Assembly: GCA_023846275.1 (NCBI GenBank)
Contig: JAIUJO010000183.1
Location: 110,745-174,744, forward strand
Source: Vanilla planifolia
Taxonomy: Eukaryota; Streptophyta; Magnoliopsida; Asparagales; Orchidaceae
Length of the DNA stretch: 64,000 nt
Direction of reading: 5' to 3'
The notes under the pieces are model-generated. The model had not been told where the DNA came from. It did no database searches and was given only the letters and a program-made list of their open reading frames with translations. Below, piece after piece: positions 51,241 through 63,834 of this stretch. How positions within the stretch are numbered: position 1 is the stretch's first letter; the number at the start of each line of letters is the position of its first letter. A program made the translations under genes and the position numbers.

Positions 51241-53325
51241 AATATTAAAAATTTATTTTTTTCAATGTAATTATTCAAAATTCTTTAAAATTATTAATTT
51301 TTTTGATAGTATAGAAAATAATTATAAATGAGAATATCAATCATATCAATGTTTTTTTAGTAATTATAACAATTATTAATTACTATTATAAAAATTTACA
51401 ATAATTTCTATTAATGATCAATAATTATGATTTTAAATCATGTATATTGTATCCTTTCAATTTAAATTTCCAATCAGGAATTTTAGTTAATATGTTAAGA
51501 ATAAGTCTAGTTAATGTTTCTTTTTAATTAAAATAGCATTACCAAATTATAATTAATTATTAACTAATATTTAAATATTTACCACAATAATTAATTTTAA
51601 AATTTAATAAATATTTTGATCTTAAATAAATCTTTCTTATTTCTATAGCTATTTATAAAATATATGAGTTTTTGTCAATAATAGTTAATTATTGTCTACA
51701 ATAGTTAAAAAATTAGAGAGAAGAATAATCATTACTAATAATATTAACAAAAACTAACTGAAATTGGCATAATTATCATTTAACTATTAAAATTTTTTTC
51801 ACCATGTCAACTATAATTCTAATTTTCGTAGATAAATAATTAATAAGTATTTATATCTACAATTACTCTTATTATTATTTTTATGTTAAAAATTTTTTTT
51901 TTAAATGAATAATTCATAATTACTAAGTATATAAAAGACATTATACACATCATAAGTCTTATTATTGAATCTTATAATTATGAAAATTAATTTCTAATAA
52001 TAAAAAGACCAATATCAAAATAAAAAAACTTTATTATTTATTAAATTGTAATACAATGATAAATAATTTTAGTCTATGACTAATTATAATGTAATTCAAT
52101 ACGAATTTTGCTTCTTTTTTTATCAATTTTTTAAAAGGCATTACTATTATTAAATTAAGAAACAACGAAAAATTATTTTCAATAATCAGAAGATTTATAA
52201 GACCATGGATACTTTTATATCTTAATGTTATCTTATTCTTAGAAATAATTGATTGTGTTAAATAGTTTATAAATATGTCTAACTAATTATTAAATAAAAC
52301 TGATAATTTATATCAATTATAAAATTGATAGAATAATTAATAATATTTTATTTTTTAAACATTTTATTATCTATAAATTCTTAAAACAACAATGTGGTAA
52401 AGAAAAATAAAACAATTAATAAATATCAAATATAAAATGATGATTAACAAGAAGAAAAATAAGAAAACGTACAATAGTGAAGTAAACAAGAAGATAGCAT
52501 AATAGCACAAAAAATAGGAATAAAAGAATAAAATAAATTATAGAAGAAAAAGACTACAAAAAGTTTCAAAAATCGATACAAGAATAAAAAGAACTAGATG
52601 AAATAAATGAAGTGAAATAAGAAGAAAAGTAATAGAAGGTTGACTAATAAGAAAATTGCTAATTAATAAAAGCAAATATGAGATATTATTTAAATTTATT
52701 AATGATAATATTTATGAATGTGATTATATCTTTTATTACAATTCTTTAAAGCTATTAATAAGAAAAATTATGAAATTTTCGTTAAACTTATTAGTAGATA
52801 TAATTTTTATGAATATCATAGTATTTTGTTTCTAAATTTTGTAATATTATTTTTTAATAATTCATGTAATTATATTTATGTTCACCTTTATATTTCTAAT
52901 ATTAACAATTAAGACTAATAATTCTTATTAATAATATAATAGTACTTCAAATAAGTTATGCTATAATTATCTTTAAAAATTAATTATTTTAAAATGCTTT
53001 CACATTATAAACACCATAATAAATTTTTTATTAATTAAATTTAAAACAAACATATCCATTTACGAAATATATAATTATTATTTAAGAAAATTGATACATT
53101 TGTTCCAATTTTTAACAAAACTTTATTTTATTGGTAAATGTAATTTATAATTACTCTTTGAAATTACTTGTAATTTTGGTAGCTAATAAGAGTTATTAAA
53201 ATTTTTCTCATCAAAATAAAATAATAAGAAATCATTCTTATTTTTTTATTTTCATACTTTTGATTATTTTAATCATATTATTTTTCTTTTTTTTTATAAG
53301 AGTTATTTTTCTTATGCTTGAAAAA
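51240..53325. repeat. A/T-only block with A-rich purine patch (copy 4)
   Basis: A/T text with an A-rich purine patch at about 52380-52670 (AAGAAGAAAAATAAG, AAGAACTAGATG). The patch lies about 5.8 kb after the one at 46610 and 5.8 kb before the one near 58190. No gene is seen. Confidence 0.75.
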
Positions 53326-55735
53326 AGTGGACTTGGAATTTATATAGATAAATAAGAAAAGGGAAGACTAATAGAAAAGAGAAATAATAATGGGAAATAG
53401 ATAATAAGTAAGAATAATTAAAGTGAGAGAGGGATATAAGATAATTATATAAGGAGATTGGAGGAGAATAAAGAGAAAAAGGAAATAAAAAAGGAAAGGT
53501 AGAGAACAGGAGAAAAGTTGAGCAAAAAAGAGATAATCACTTAGACTCATAAAAAGGTAAAAAAGGTAGTAGGAATCACAATTGTTGAGAATAAGAAGGT
53601 GAAGTGATATTAAGGGGATAAGAGAAGAAAGTGAGATGAGAGAGAATAACTTAAGATGAGAGCTAAGCATAGAGATATAGTGTAGCAAAATTCAAGACAA
53701 AAGAGAAACTTGGAAGGAGAGTATAAGAGAAAGAAAATTAAGAGACATAAATGTGATGGACAGAGTAGAGAGATAAAGAGTCTGATGTAGATGAGATAGA
53801 AATCAAAGGAAATATAAAGAGAAGAGAATGTAAGATAATAGAAAAGAAATAGCTAGGAAAGATTTATTGGAGAGAGTGGGAAGGTGATTATGAAAGAGAA
53901 TGAGAAAGAAAAAAGATAATAGAGTATAGAATTGAGTAAGTAAGAGAGTGTACAAAAGGCCAAAAATGAAAAAGAAAAAAAGAGAGTTAGCATGATAAGA
54001 GAGAAGTGAAATTAGAAAGGAGATGAAAGAAGATTCAAAGGGAGAGAAAGTAAAGCGAAATATAGAATGTGTGAGAGGTTAAATGATAAAGAAAAAATCA
54101 GTTAAAACTAGATTCTTAATAGGAGAAAAGGCATTTAGAGATGGAGACAAGAAGTGATAATAATGGTATAAGAAAGTTAGGCATAGAGATAAGTGAGAGA
54201 AAAAATAATTGATAGATAGAGATGTGAGATAAATAAAAGAAAAGGTATAGAGTGTGAAAAAATGCAAGGTAATGTGATGAAAATTGAGTGAAAGAGAAAA
54301 GAGACAAAGAGGGAAAGAGGAACAACATGAAAGAGATAAATAAAAAGGGCATAAAGATAGATAGAGAGACAAAAAATAAGACACAAGAAGAAATAGAGGC
54401 AAAAGAGAGCATAAGAGATGTAAGAGTTGAGATTGAAGAAACAGAGTAAGTGAGAAGGAATAATAGGACAAAAAAGAATGATAATAAAGGAAATAACTAA
54501 GAGGGAGTGACAGGGAGTTGAGAGAAATTATGAAGAAGATAGAACAATGGTGAGTAAGAAAGACGAAGAGAGATGAATAGCAACAAAAAGTTGGGCTGAG
54601 ATTGATGTTATCAAAGAGAAAAGAAAAGGGAGGATAAACTTAGAAAGAATGCACAAAGATATAGCAAAATAAGATAGAATTAATGAATGAAAATGAGATT
54701 AACATAAGGGAGAAAGAGATGAGGAGGTGAGGGAGAGTGGAGTCATCAAGAGAAAGCAAGACAAAGATGAAGAATAAGACTAAAGAAGGGAAAAAAAGAT
54801 GAAAAGTTGGTAATAATTAAATAAGAAAAGGTAAAGTATTGAACATAACATAAGAGATCGTGATAAAGATAGGAAGAGCTATGCAAACATAAATAATAAG
54901 AGATGAAAAAGTAATAGGAGAGATAAAAATATGTAGAAGAAAATGGAAGCGAGAGATAATAGCAAAAAAAGAGAGATAATTAATGGTAAAAGGAGATAGA
55001 GACTATGACAAAATGCAATAAAGAGCAACCATATTGATTGAGACATAAAAATCCCTAAAACAATAGTGACAGTAAGATAAATTGATATGAAGTTAAAATT
55101 ACTTAAAAAGAGAAAGAAAGAGTGTGTAAAAAGAAAGTGAGAAAATTAAGAGAAGCCAGAAATAAGAAAGAAAATGAATGAGGTAGAAATGAGGGATAGA
55201 TGATGGAGTGAAGAAAGAGAAGGGAGATAAATGAAAAGATACAAAAAAGAGATAATCAGAGTGATTGATTCACAATTAAGAGATATGAGTCTAAGAAAGA
55301 TAAATAGACAAAAATGAGGAAAAGGAAGAGAGATTTATAAGACATATAGAGATAAAAGAAGAGATAAAATATAGACAAGGAGATAGATGGAGAAGAATAA
55401 GGAGATAAAAAATAAAAAGTAAAAATGGCAAAAAGTCAGAGGGAAAATGATTGAGAAGAGGAGAAATAGAGGCAACAAGACGGAAAGAAGAGTGAGAATT
55501 TTTATTAATAGTAAATGAAAGATACAATAGAAGACTATGGTTAACCAAGATTGATAAAGGAAGAGAGAATTAGGATGAGAAAGATCCTTGAAAAGTTGAG
55601 AAAAATGATAGAAAATGAGAGTACTTAAAAAAGAGAAAGAAAGAGGATAAGGATGCAAGGGAGAAAGGTGAAGAATGAGAGATTAAGATGCTGAGGTTGG
55701 TCGTGACAAAGAAAATGTTAAGAAATCATAAATTA
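53325..55735 (+). repeat. Purine-rich block 6 (long type)
   Basis: A/G-rich + strand, 2.4 kb, the counterpart of block 4 about 6.04 kb further on. The landmark GAGACTATGACAAAATGCAATAAAG lies near 55007. It ends with the linker motif AATAAGATCTACTTATAAAC. All open frames are on the pyrimidine strand and low in complexity. Confidence 0.8.
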
Positions 55736-55840
55736 TGAGAATAAGATCTACTTATAAACAAAATTAACAATACTATAAGAAACAAATAATAATTGATAAT
55801 AATTATTATCACAAAGTAAATACTTTTTTTATTAAATAAG
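55735..55840. repeat. Short AT linker (second intact copy)
   Basis: ATAAGATCTACTTATAAACA, then CTATAAGAAACAAATAATAATTG, then ATTAAATAAGAAAG, the same order as in 49680-49785. Confidence 0.8.
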
Positions 55841-57310
55841 AAAGATAGAGAGATATTATGAATATGATTCCAAGTGAGAAGAGACATAAAGAAACAAATC
55901 ATAGTTATAGAAACAATTAGAGGATGCAAGTGAAAGAAAGGAAATGATATTTATAGAAATAAAGGGTGAGAAATAGATAATAAAGTGAGAAGATCATAGA
56001 CTCAAAGATAGAACTGAATAGTGAGAATGCAAGATACAAAAGTTGGTGAAAAAGAATTAGAGTGTGTTGAGAGAAAGAGGGAAAGAGGGGTAAGACCAGA
56101 GAGAACAAAAAATAGAAAAAAAACATAATATGAAAGTTAGAATGGTTGGTAGAGATAGTAAAGAGATAAAAAAGTATGGGATTGACTAATTGAAAGACAC
56201 AAGTAAACGGAAAGATTAAAAGTCATTTACGAAGCATTGGAAGGGAGCAGTGGGAGGAGAAATGAAGCAATGAGGAGGAGAGAACAAGGAGACAATATAA
56301 GCAAATGAAGGTCACAAAGAAAGATAAAAAGGGTGAGATGAGTAAGTCATAGCTATGGTAAATAAATAACATAGTGATGATGATAGAGTGAAAAAAAGAA
56401 ACTAGAGTAAGTGTAAAAGAAAGATATGTAAAAGGACTATCGAAGAAGATAAAGGGTTTGTGAGATTACGATGGAGAAATAAATAAAGAGAGACAAAAAA
56501 ATCATGGCATTCTTAGAATGGAAAAAATAGAGAGACAGACAGATTTTGAGGCAATTAAGTGCATGCACGATGTATAATAGGAAAGTGAGTGAAGTGAGAA
56601 AGTGAGGAGAGATCGGTTAGAAATTACTAAGAGAAGGTGAGATAGAGATTAGAGATTAAAGAAGAAAGAATAAAAGGATAGAAATATGAGAGATATTACA
56701 AGAGAGATAGTATAATGTTGTGAAGTGAGGCACAGCTTAGAAAACAACAAGACATGATATGAATGAAATGATAAAAAAAAGATGTAAGAAGAGAGAAAAT
56801 TGACAAAGAAGCAAAGGTGGTGTAGAGGTGACGAAGACTTACTGGATGAATTTTAGCATGAAATAAAACAAAACATATAGAGATGTGAGAAAGATTGATG
56901 AGTCACAGAGACAAAGTAAGACATTAATAGAGATTACTTGTTAGAAAGGGAAGGAGAAACAAAATTAAGTGGGAGGCAAATAGAAAATTAAGTGAGACAA
57001 AGAGGAAGAGAGAGAACAATATAAAGGGATAATTTTAAAAAGAGATACATACATTGAACGATAGAGAGGCAAAGAAGAGAGAGAAAAGAAGCAGAAAAAG
57101 AAACAAGTGAATGATAGAGAAGCGATAAAGAAAGAGAGAACTATATGAAATAGAAGGTAGAGAACACTATAAAAAATGAGATAGAGAAAGGTACAACTGC
57201 TCTTTGAGAGTAAAAAGTAAGAGTAAGAAAAAGTGTTAAATAAAGGGACTAGATAAAAGAAAGAGAAAATAATGTTGGAGAGATAAAAATAATGGATGAA
57301 TAAGAAGAAT
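55840..57310 (+). repeat. Purine-rich block 7 (short type)
   Basis: A/G-rich + strand, the counterpart of blocks 3 and 5. AATTAAGTGCATGCACGATG near 56554 is the block's most distinctive non-purine landmark. It ends near 57310 at a switch to AT text. Confidence 0.8.
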
Positions 57311-58718
57311 CTTTTAATTGTCTTATAAGACAATTTTATTATGAGAAGAAAAGCTAAAAAATTATGAATAAAAATTATTTAATTTTTTGTAATTTTTAAT
57401 TCTTTTTTTAAAAGATAATGATATTCAATAAGAATATCAATTATATGAATTTTACTTAATAATATTAATAACTATTAACAACAATTATAATTTTAATTAT
57501 CATAATTATGATTCTTACCCTTTCAACTCCTTATTTGAAAATAAAGCTAATCATGTTAAGAATAATTCTTATTAATTAATCAATCTATTTAACAATAAGT
57601 TAATTCAATTACTATTAATTACTCACTCATTATGTAATATTCGTTAGCATAATTAATATTTAAATTCAATATATCTTTGTGCTAAAATAATTATTAACCA
57701 TTTATGTAAATAATACTTAGTTATTACATATTGTCAGTAGTAATTATTTCAAGTCAATAATACTTTATGAGTTAGAGTTAGGAGCAATTGTTAATGATAT
57801 TATTGACCATAACTGATAGCATTTGCTCTAACCATCATTTATGTGTGAAGATGTTAGTTAGAACTCTAATATTCTTACAAATATAACTAATAATTTTTAA
57901 TGTATCAATTATTATTATTATTAACATTTTTGTTGTGATACAAAATTATTTTAAGAAGAATTTTTTTTTAAATTTATGAGAATATAATGAAAATTTTTTT
58001 CATTCATGAAAACTCTTGTAACTAAATATTATAAATGTGAAAATGTATTCTTAAGAATAGTATGAAGAACAAAAAAAAATTATCAATTATTAAATTAGAT
58101 TAACTAAAATAAATAAATTATAATAAGGATAGCAAAAAAAAAAAAAAAAACAAATACAAACCTTCATTTCGTCACTCTTTAATTTTTAAAATGAATATAA
58201 AACAAAAATTGAAGAAACAACGAATTGAAAGTAATAATTTTAAATCTTACTATTATGTTATTCTTAACAATTATTAATTGAGTCTAATATTTTAAAAATC
58301 AATGTCATTAATTGTTAAAAAACAATATTTATATTTTATGTCATTTTAAAAATGGTCAAAATAATTAGTAGGAATTTTTTTCCATGTTTTATATTATATA
58401 TTCTTATTAATTCTAATTTGATTGAAAGATAAGAAGTAAAGTAATTACAAAAAGACGACCGACAATAAAAAAAGAAAATGTAATCACAAAAATAAACTAA
58501 AACTAGAGAATAATAACAAGAAACATAGTAATAAAACAAAAAATGATGCAAAATTTTTAAAAAAAAAACATTTGAAAATAAGTACAAGAATAAAAGGAAT
58601 TTTAAGAAACATATTATGAATAAGAAAAAATGCAATAAAGAAAAAAATAATATCACCACTTAAAATGAATTAATATAAACTTTCTTTAAATTAATAGTAT
58701 TATTAATATTGTTATTAC

Positions 58719-58773
<55 letters not shown>

Positions 58774-59320
58774 GTTATTGTTATTATTATTATCATTATT
58801 TATGATTCTAATGATTAATTTTACTAATTTCATTAATAGCCTTATTTTTCATATATTCATAACATAATAATTTCTTTTATTATTATATTTTTATTGTTAA
58901 GAAATTAACAAAATCATTCTTATTAATAAAAAGCATTAATTAAGAAATAATATATTTTAATTATAAATGGTGTAATAGATTTTATTATTTATATTAATAA
59001 AAAATGAAAATTATAATTATAATAATACATTTTAATTATTTTATTCTAAGTAAATTTGTTATATCTATTTCAATGTATAGGTAATATTTATTACAATAGT
59101 AAAAAATTTATATTATTTTTTTCCTTAATTTTAAATGTATTTTTAAATAATTAAAACTAATTAAAGATTTCGAAACTTAAATGTAGTAGTAATTAATAAT
59201 TTTTATTCTTTATTTTAATAGTTTTAATTTATTAATCAAATTATTCTTCTTCCTCTTTATATCATTTATTGTATTCTATTACTTCATTCTCTTATCAAAT
59301 ATGATATTTAAAATTAAGAA
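57310..59320. repeat. A/T-only block with A-rich patch (copy 5)
   Basis: A/T text. It includes a 17-A run (58134-58150), an A-rich patch up to about 58640, and a pure (ATT)n tract. The - strand frame at 58336-58659 is Phe/Leu-rich because of A-rich text. No gene is seen. Confidence 0.75.
58719..58773. repeat. (TTA)18 microsatellite
   Basis: An uninterrupted TTA trinucleotide run of about 55 bp is flanked by imperfect TTATTG and TTATCA units. Equivalent AT modules lack it, so it is a local expansion in this copy. Confidence 0.93.
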
Positions 59321-60860
59321 ATAATGAATGTCTAAAAAGGAGGGAGAGAGATGGATAGAGAGAGAAGTAAAGAAGAAATAGAAAATTGGAAGTGGTGTGA
59401 AATAAAGTGAATGTAGAATATATATATTGATAAATAAAAAAATTTGAGAGAAAAATGATAAAAATTATGTGAGATAGATAACCAAAGAGAGAATGCATGA
59501 TAAAGTGAGAGTGGTAATCAGTGAGAGGGAAAGATAGAATAGAATAAGACAAAGAACTAGGAAAGGAATAAGCACAATAAAGAAACAAAAGAGTGAAGAT
59601 AGGGAATGGGAGTGAGAGAATGAGGTTGATTTATAATGAGATAACTATTAAGACTAATAGAAATGGAAAAGAGAGGAAGTTGCATCAATTGATCAGAATA
59701 TATGATTGGAGTGATAAAGAGGGAAGAGAGAAGAGATTGAATGGGCAAAGAAGAGAGCAATATAAATAGATATAGGGATGGAGAATTGGTTAGAGAGCAC
59801 AAAATAAAAGAGAGAAAATAATGATAAAGACAAATGGAGGAAAGAAATAGATAAAGGGTTTGATATATATAAAATAGAATATGAGGAGGATATAGATAGC
59901 ATATAACGTAAAAGAGGGGAAAGTAAATTGATCGAGATTAGCAAAGAAGGAAATAAATAAACATAAATGTGGCAAAGTGTAGGAAATAAAATAAGAGGCA
60001 AAGATAAAGATAAAAATAGACATGTAAACATTAGTTATGTTTGAAGTAGAGATTAGCAATAAGAGAGATATAAATACATTATAGTAAACGATAGAAATTG
60101 GGAAGAATAAGAAAAAAGAGAGAAAATAGAAGGATAGGAAAGATAAAGGCTATGTCAAGGAATATGAGAAACAAAAAGAGACAATATAGATTGAGAAATA
60201 AAAATATAAGGAAACAAAAAAAGAAGGATAAATAGTTAAAAAAATAAGGGGAAATAAATAGACAAATAAAGAAAGTGTACAGGGAGAGTGTGAAAATAGT
60301 TAAAAAAATAAGGGAAAATAAATAGAGAATGAATATGATTTAGATATGAGGAGATAAATGATAGAGTGAAGTATGTGAATAAAGATAAAGAGAAAGGGAG
60401 ATTAAATAGATAATGTGAGAGATTGATACATAAAGAGATAGATACAAAATACAAAAAAATGTTGAAGTAGAGAAGAGAGGGAGAGAACACAAAGAGATAA
60501 AGAAGAAATAAACAATATACATTATGATATGGATGAGAATAGATAAAGATATAAAAATTAGAAATAGAAAGAAAAGAAAACATCAAGAGGGAGAATGATA
60601 TAATGTGGAAGAAATAAAAGGGACAAGAAGGAGAGAAGTGTAGGAGAGATAGCATCTAAAAGAAAATGGAAGTGATAATATAGCACTTCTATAATAGAGG
60701 ATAGAGAAAAAAGAGAATTAGAATGAGAAAGTTCCTTAAAATATTAAGGAGAAAGATAAGAAGGAAAGAAGAGAGAGGGAGAAGATATAGAGAAGTCAGA
60801 GAGAATTGGGAAGAAAAAAGACTATGAAGCTATGTTGTAGAGAGGTATTAAAAAATTATA
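59320..60860 (+). repeat. Purine-rich block 8 (long type, shortened)
   Basis: A/G-rich + strand. It has both the start landmark (GAGAATGCATGATAAAGTG near 59490) and the end landmark (AGGCTATGTCAAGGAATATGAG near 60150, then ATAAGATCTTATTATAAAC at 60880) of the long-type block. It is only 1.54 kb instead of 2.4 kb, so about 0.85 kb has been lost internally. Confidence 0.75.
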
Positions 60861-60962
60861 AAAAATGATAATTTATAAGTATAAGATCTTATTATAAACA
60901 AAATAAACAATATTATAAGAAATAAAAACAACTATTAAAATTATTATCTATTACATCACCCT
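60860..60962. repeat. Linker interrupted by element B
   Basis: AGTATAAGATCTTATTATAA, then CAATATTATAAGAAATAA, then ATTATTATCTATTACATC. It follows the intact linkers for about 80 bp and then runs into the LTR of element B. The five bases before the LTR are ACCCT; the matching duplication, if any, would be outside the window. Confidence 0.75.
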
Positions 60963-62983
60963 TGTATTTAATGAGTCAAACTTTAAATGTTTAGCATGCT
61001 ATTCTAATAGCCTTGTTTCATGTGAATCACATGTTGTTTTTAATGAACAAACCATGCACCTTAAAAGATGGAAAATTGGTCATCTTCAAAGTACCTTGGA
61101 GTGTTCAGTAAATTTCAAGGATTGAAGAGCCATGCACCAAGCTTTGATAATTTTTTCTAAATAAATTATTAACTTGTTGACTTAAAGGCACTTTTATTTC
61201 GCATCACTTTCAAATCTTGTTCAATCATCTCTTTGATTTATCAAACAAATAAGATTCCTTTTTCTAATCTATAATCATTTTCTTGGTTAAATTCTATCCT
61301 TATCAAAATTCCATTTTAGTTTGTTTGCCAAACCTTAATTAAATTAAAAACTTAATTTTATTAAATCTTTAATAATTTAAATAAAAAACTTTCCACCACA
61401 TCTTAGCATATAAATTTCTTAGGTCATGCTTGCCTAATTGAGCAAGCACTCAAAAATCTCAAGTTAGGAAAATCAGATCAAGCTCATTCAGGCTGATGCT
61501 AGAGCCAAGAAGCACTCAAAATAATACCTATGTGTCAACCAATATAAACCTATATATTTTGAGTAAGCCTAGAGGATGAATTATTGAATACACAAAGGGG
61601 ATGTAGCCCCATTTTAGCTCTAATTAATACGTTTATATGTGTTATTATAAAGTCCAAATTCTTATCTTTTCCAATAATTTCGGATTAAAACCTTGTGCCT
61701 GTCTATATCTAAAATTGAGAGTGCTCAATGTCATCTAGAAATACTTTTTTGCAATCGCACAATGGAGATGGCATCCACATTTAAATAGTGATCTTAGTAG
61801 ATCTAACCATATATTTGATGAGCTAATCGAATGGTTACAACTTTATCCACTATAGTCGCTTCATCTATTCAATGATTGTGATGTCGTCTAACTTCATTAG
61901 ATGGTTATCTTTATTTCTTCCAAAATAATCTATCCCTAATTTGCTGGCCCATATCTATTTTATTTGAATCATACAAATCTTGATCTTGTCTTGACTATAC
62001 CATTCAATAATCAAATGATTCAAATCTCATCTTATTTGATCAAATAACTAAGATCCAATCAAGCTTCATCTAATGCCTTAAGTCAATAAATGACCCCAAT
62101 CAATCTGGTCTAATTGCTCTAACCAAATAAGCATAAGAGATAATTAACTAGTCATTATTATGCCTTTGTAACAACAATTTTTTAAGAATATTTTAAGATC
62201 TTTTTATGTAGTTTAGAAGTACCTTTTTAAATAGCTTTTCATTCACTTTTTTATAACTATGAAAAATAACTTTTTAAAAATACCTAACCTTTGTATATGA
62301 AATAAGTAGTGAATGTGAAACAATCTTCAAGATCTTAACAAAGAGCTTCTTCATATTTTGCTAACATAAATTCTACTTGAAGTAATTATGAATTCTTTTT
62401 CTCAAATAGTGAAGCTTTTCGACTAAGCCTTGCATATTTAATCTTTAAATTTTGATTTCTCTTCTTAAATTTAACGTCATATTGGCCTGTTCCATTAGTC
62501 AACAAGTGTAAGAAATTGTACAAATTTATCAAAATTATTCCATCGTGCTGTATTTTTCTTTTTCCTTTTTTGGGTGGCCAGGGATGTGCAAAAGCCCATG
62601 TTCTATTTTATGTCATAAAAAACACAAGTTGGGTTTGAGCTGGCAAAATCTTTTTTTCATTGAACTCATAAAGGATAGCAGGTTGGAGTGAACCTTAAGA
62701 AAAAACCTCAATTTGTAGCCCTCTGTTAGTGGTGAGTTTCCTGACATTTATTGAGGGTGGACGTTGGTTCTAATTTGAAATGAACCACCTAAAAATTTTT
62801 GTAACTCATTTCAACTTTTATCTTTATTTCTTTTTAACATATTAAAAAAATATACCCTTATAATCAAGGCTTTCTACAAATATAAAATTATTTTTAAAAA
62901 TAAATACATTCAAAAAGAACAAAAAATACTTTTAAGATCATAATTCACCCCCTTATGAGTTTTGCACAATAACTTTCTCTTCA
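60963..62983 (+). repeat. 5' LTR of element B (2021 bp)
   Basis: It starts TGTATTTAATGAGTCAAAC and ends CTCTTCA before the primer site. The boundaries are set by comparison with the LTR of element A, which has the same ordered landmarks on the - strand. No open frame of note occurs inside, as expected for an LTR. AT-rich upstream text gives no clear TATA box that I would defend. Confidence 0.8.
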
Positions 62984-63000
62984 ATTAGTATCATAGTGGC
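62984..63000 (+). other. Primer-binding site of element B
   Basis: ATTAGTATCATAGTGGC directly follows the LTR end. It matches the TGGTATCAGAGC-type complement of the initiator-Met tRNA with a few changes, the standard primer for plant copia elements. Confidence 0.8.
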
Positions 63001-63186
63001 TTCCTTACATAAAGTGAGTCAAATCACTTAGGTGATCCATCGTGTGCATTGCAAAAATTTGGTTTTAGTTTATTAATTGCCAATTTGGTTACACAATAAT
63101 TTAAATGTTTCTTTTTATCATTTTTGCCTACTTTCCAAGATACGTGTTCCTTAGTTTAATTCTTAAGTTTTTCAATATTTTTGCAT

Positions 63187-63834
63187 CCATGATTGATATT
63201 AGTGCAACAATTGATAAAGGATCTTCTTTAATCCATCCACCATTATTTAAGGGTGAATTTTATTTATATTTGAAAAAAATAGATTTATAATTTTAATTCA
63301 ATATAAAGACTTAGAACTTTGGGAAAATACTTACTAAAACATGTGATTTATCCAGAGATTCATGTACGAATGAAATCAAATCTTTTACTAATCTTAGTAA
63401 TAACCAAAGGAGAATGGCATAACTCCATGTAAGAGCATGCAATTACCTTCATTGTGGCATATCTCTAAGAAAATTTAATCATGTTATGAATTTGCATGAT
63501 ACACATGAAGTTTGGAAAAAAAATTAGAAGTTACTTCTGAAGGCACTTCATTAGTAAAAGAAACTAAAATAAATCTTGTTATGAATGATTATGAGTTATT
63601 TGGAATGGATTTGAGAGAAAATATAAAGATGTTTATGTGATTTACTAATATCACTAATTGATTAGTAGAACTTGGAAAAGTACTTTCTAATGTATATCTT
63701 GTAAAAAAAGTGCTAAGGATTCTATCCAAAGAGTATGATCCTCATGTCATAGCAATAAAGACAGCCAAAGACATTAATAAGTTCACATTGGATGGGCTAC
63801 TTGGAGAATTATTAAAAGCATAAATTGAGATGAA
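63187..63834 (+). pseudogene. Broken copia gag of element B
   Basis: From the ATG at 63188 the + strand reads MIDISATIDKGSSLIHPPLF and continues to a TAA. It includes the Pro-Pro-Leu-Phe-x-Gly-Glu box typical of the gag start. In a shifted frame QYKDLELWE follows, matching the family's 'DxELWE' box. From 63539 a long frame reads EGTSLVKETKINLVMNDYEL, then LVKKVLRILSKEYDPHVIAI and DINKFTLDGLLGELLKA. These are the core helices of copia gag in the right order and at the right distance. It is broken by several stops (TGA in place of Arg and Gly codons, then TAA) and at least two frameshifts. It is not functional. Confidence 0.85.

Noticed and set aside
33715..60655. Pyrimidine-strand frames rich in Leu, Ser, Phe and Ile, looking like membrane proteins
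   Set aside because: They fall exactly on the purine blocks, and their residues are those encoded by CT-rich codons. Overlapping frames are open together and the family block copies do not keep the frames.
42178..62983. One giant inverted repeat or a single 21 kb element with LTRs A and B as its ends
   Set aside because: The LTRs of one element must be direct, while these are inverted. Each has its own primer site and gag pointing away from the interval, so they are two separate elements.
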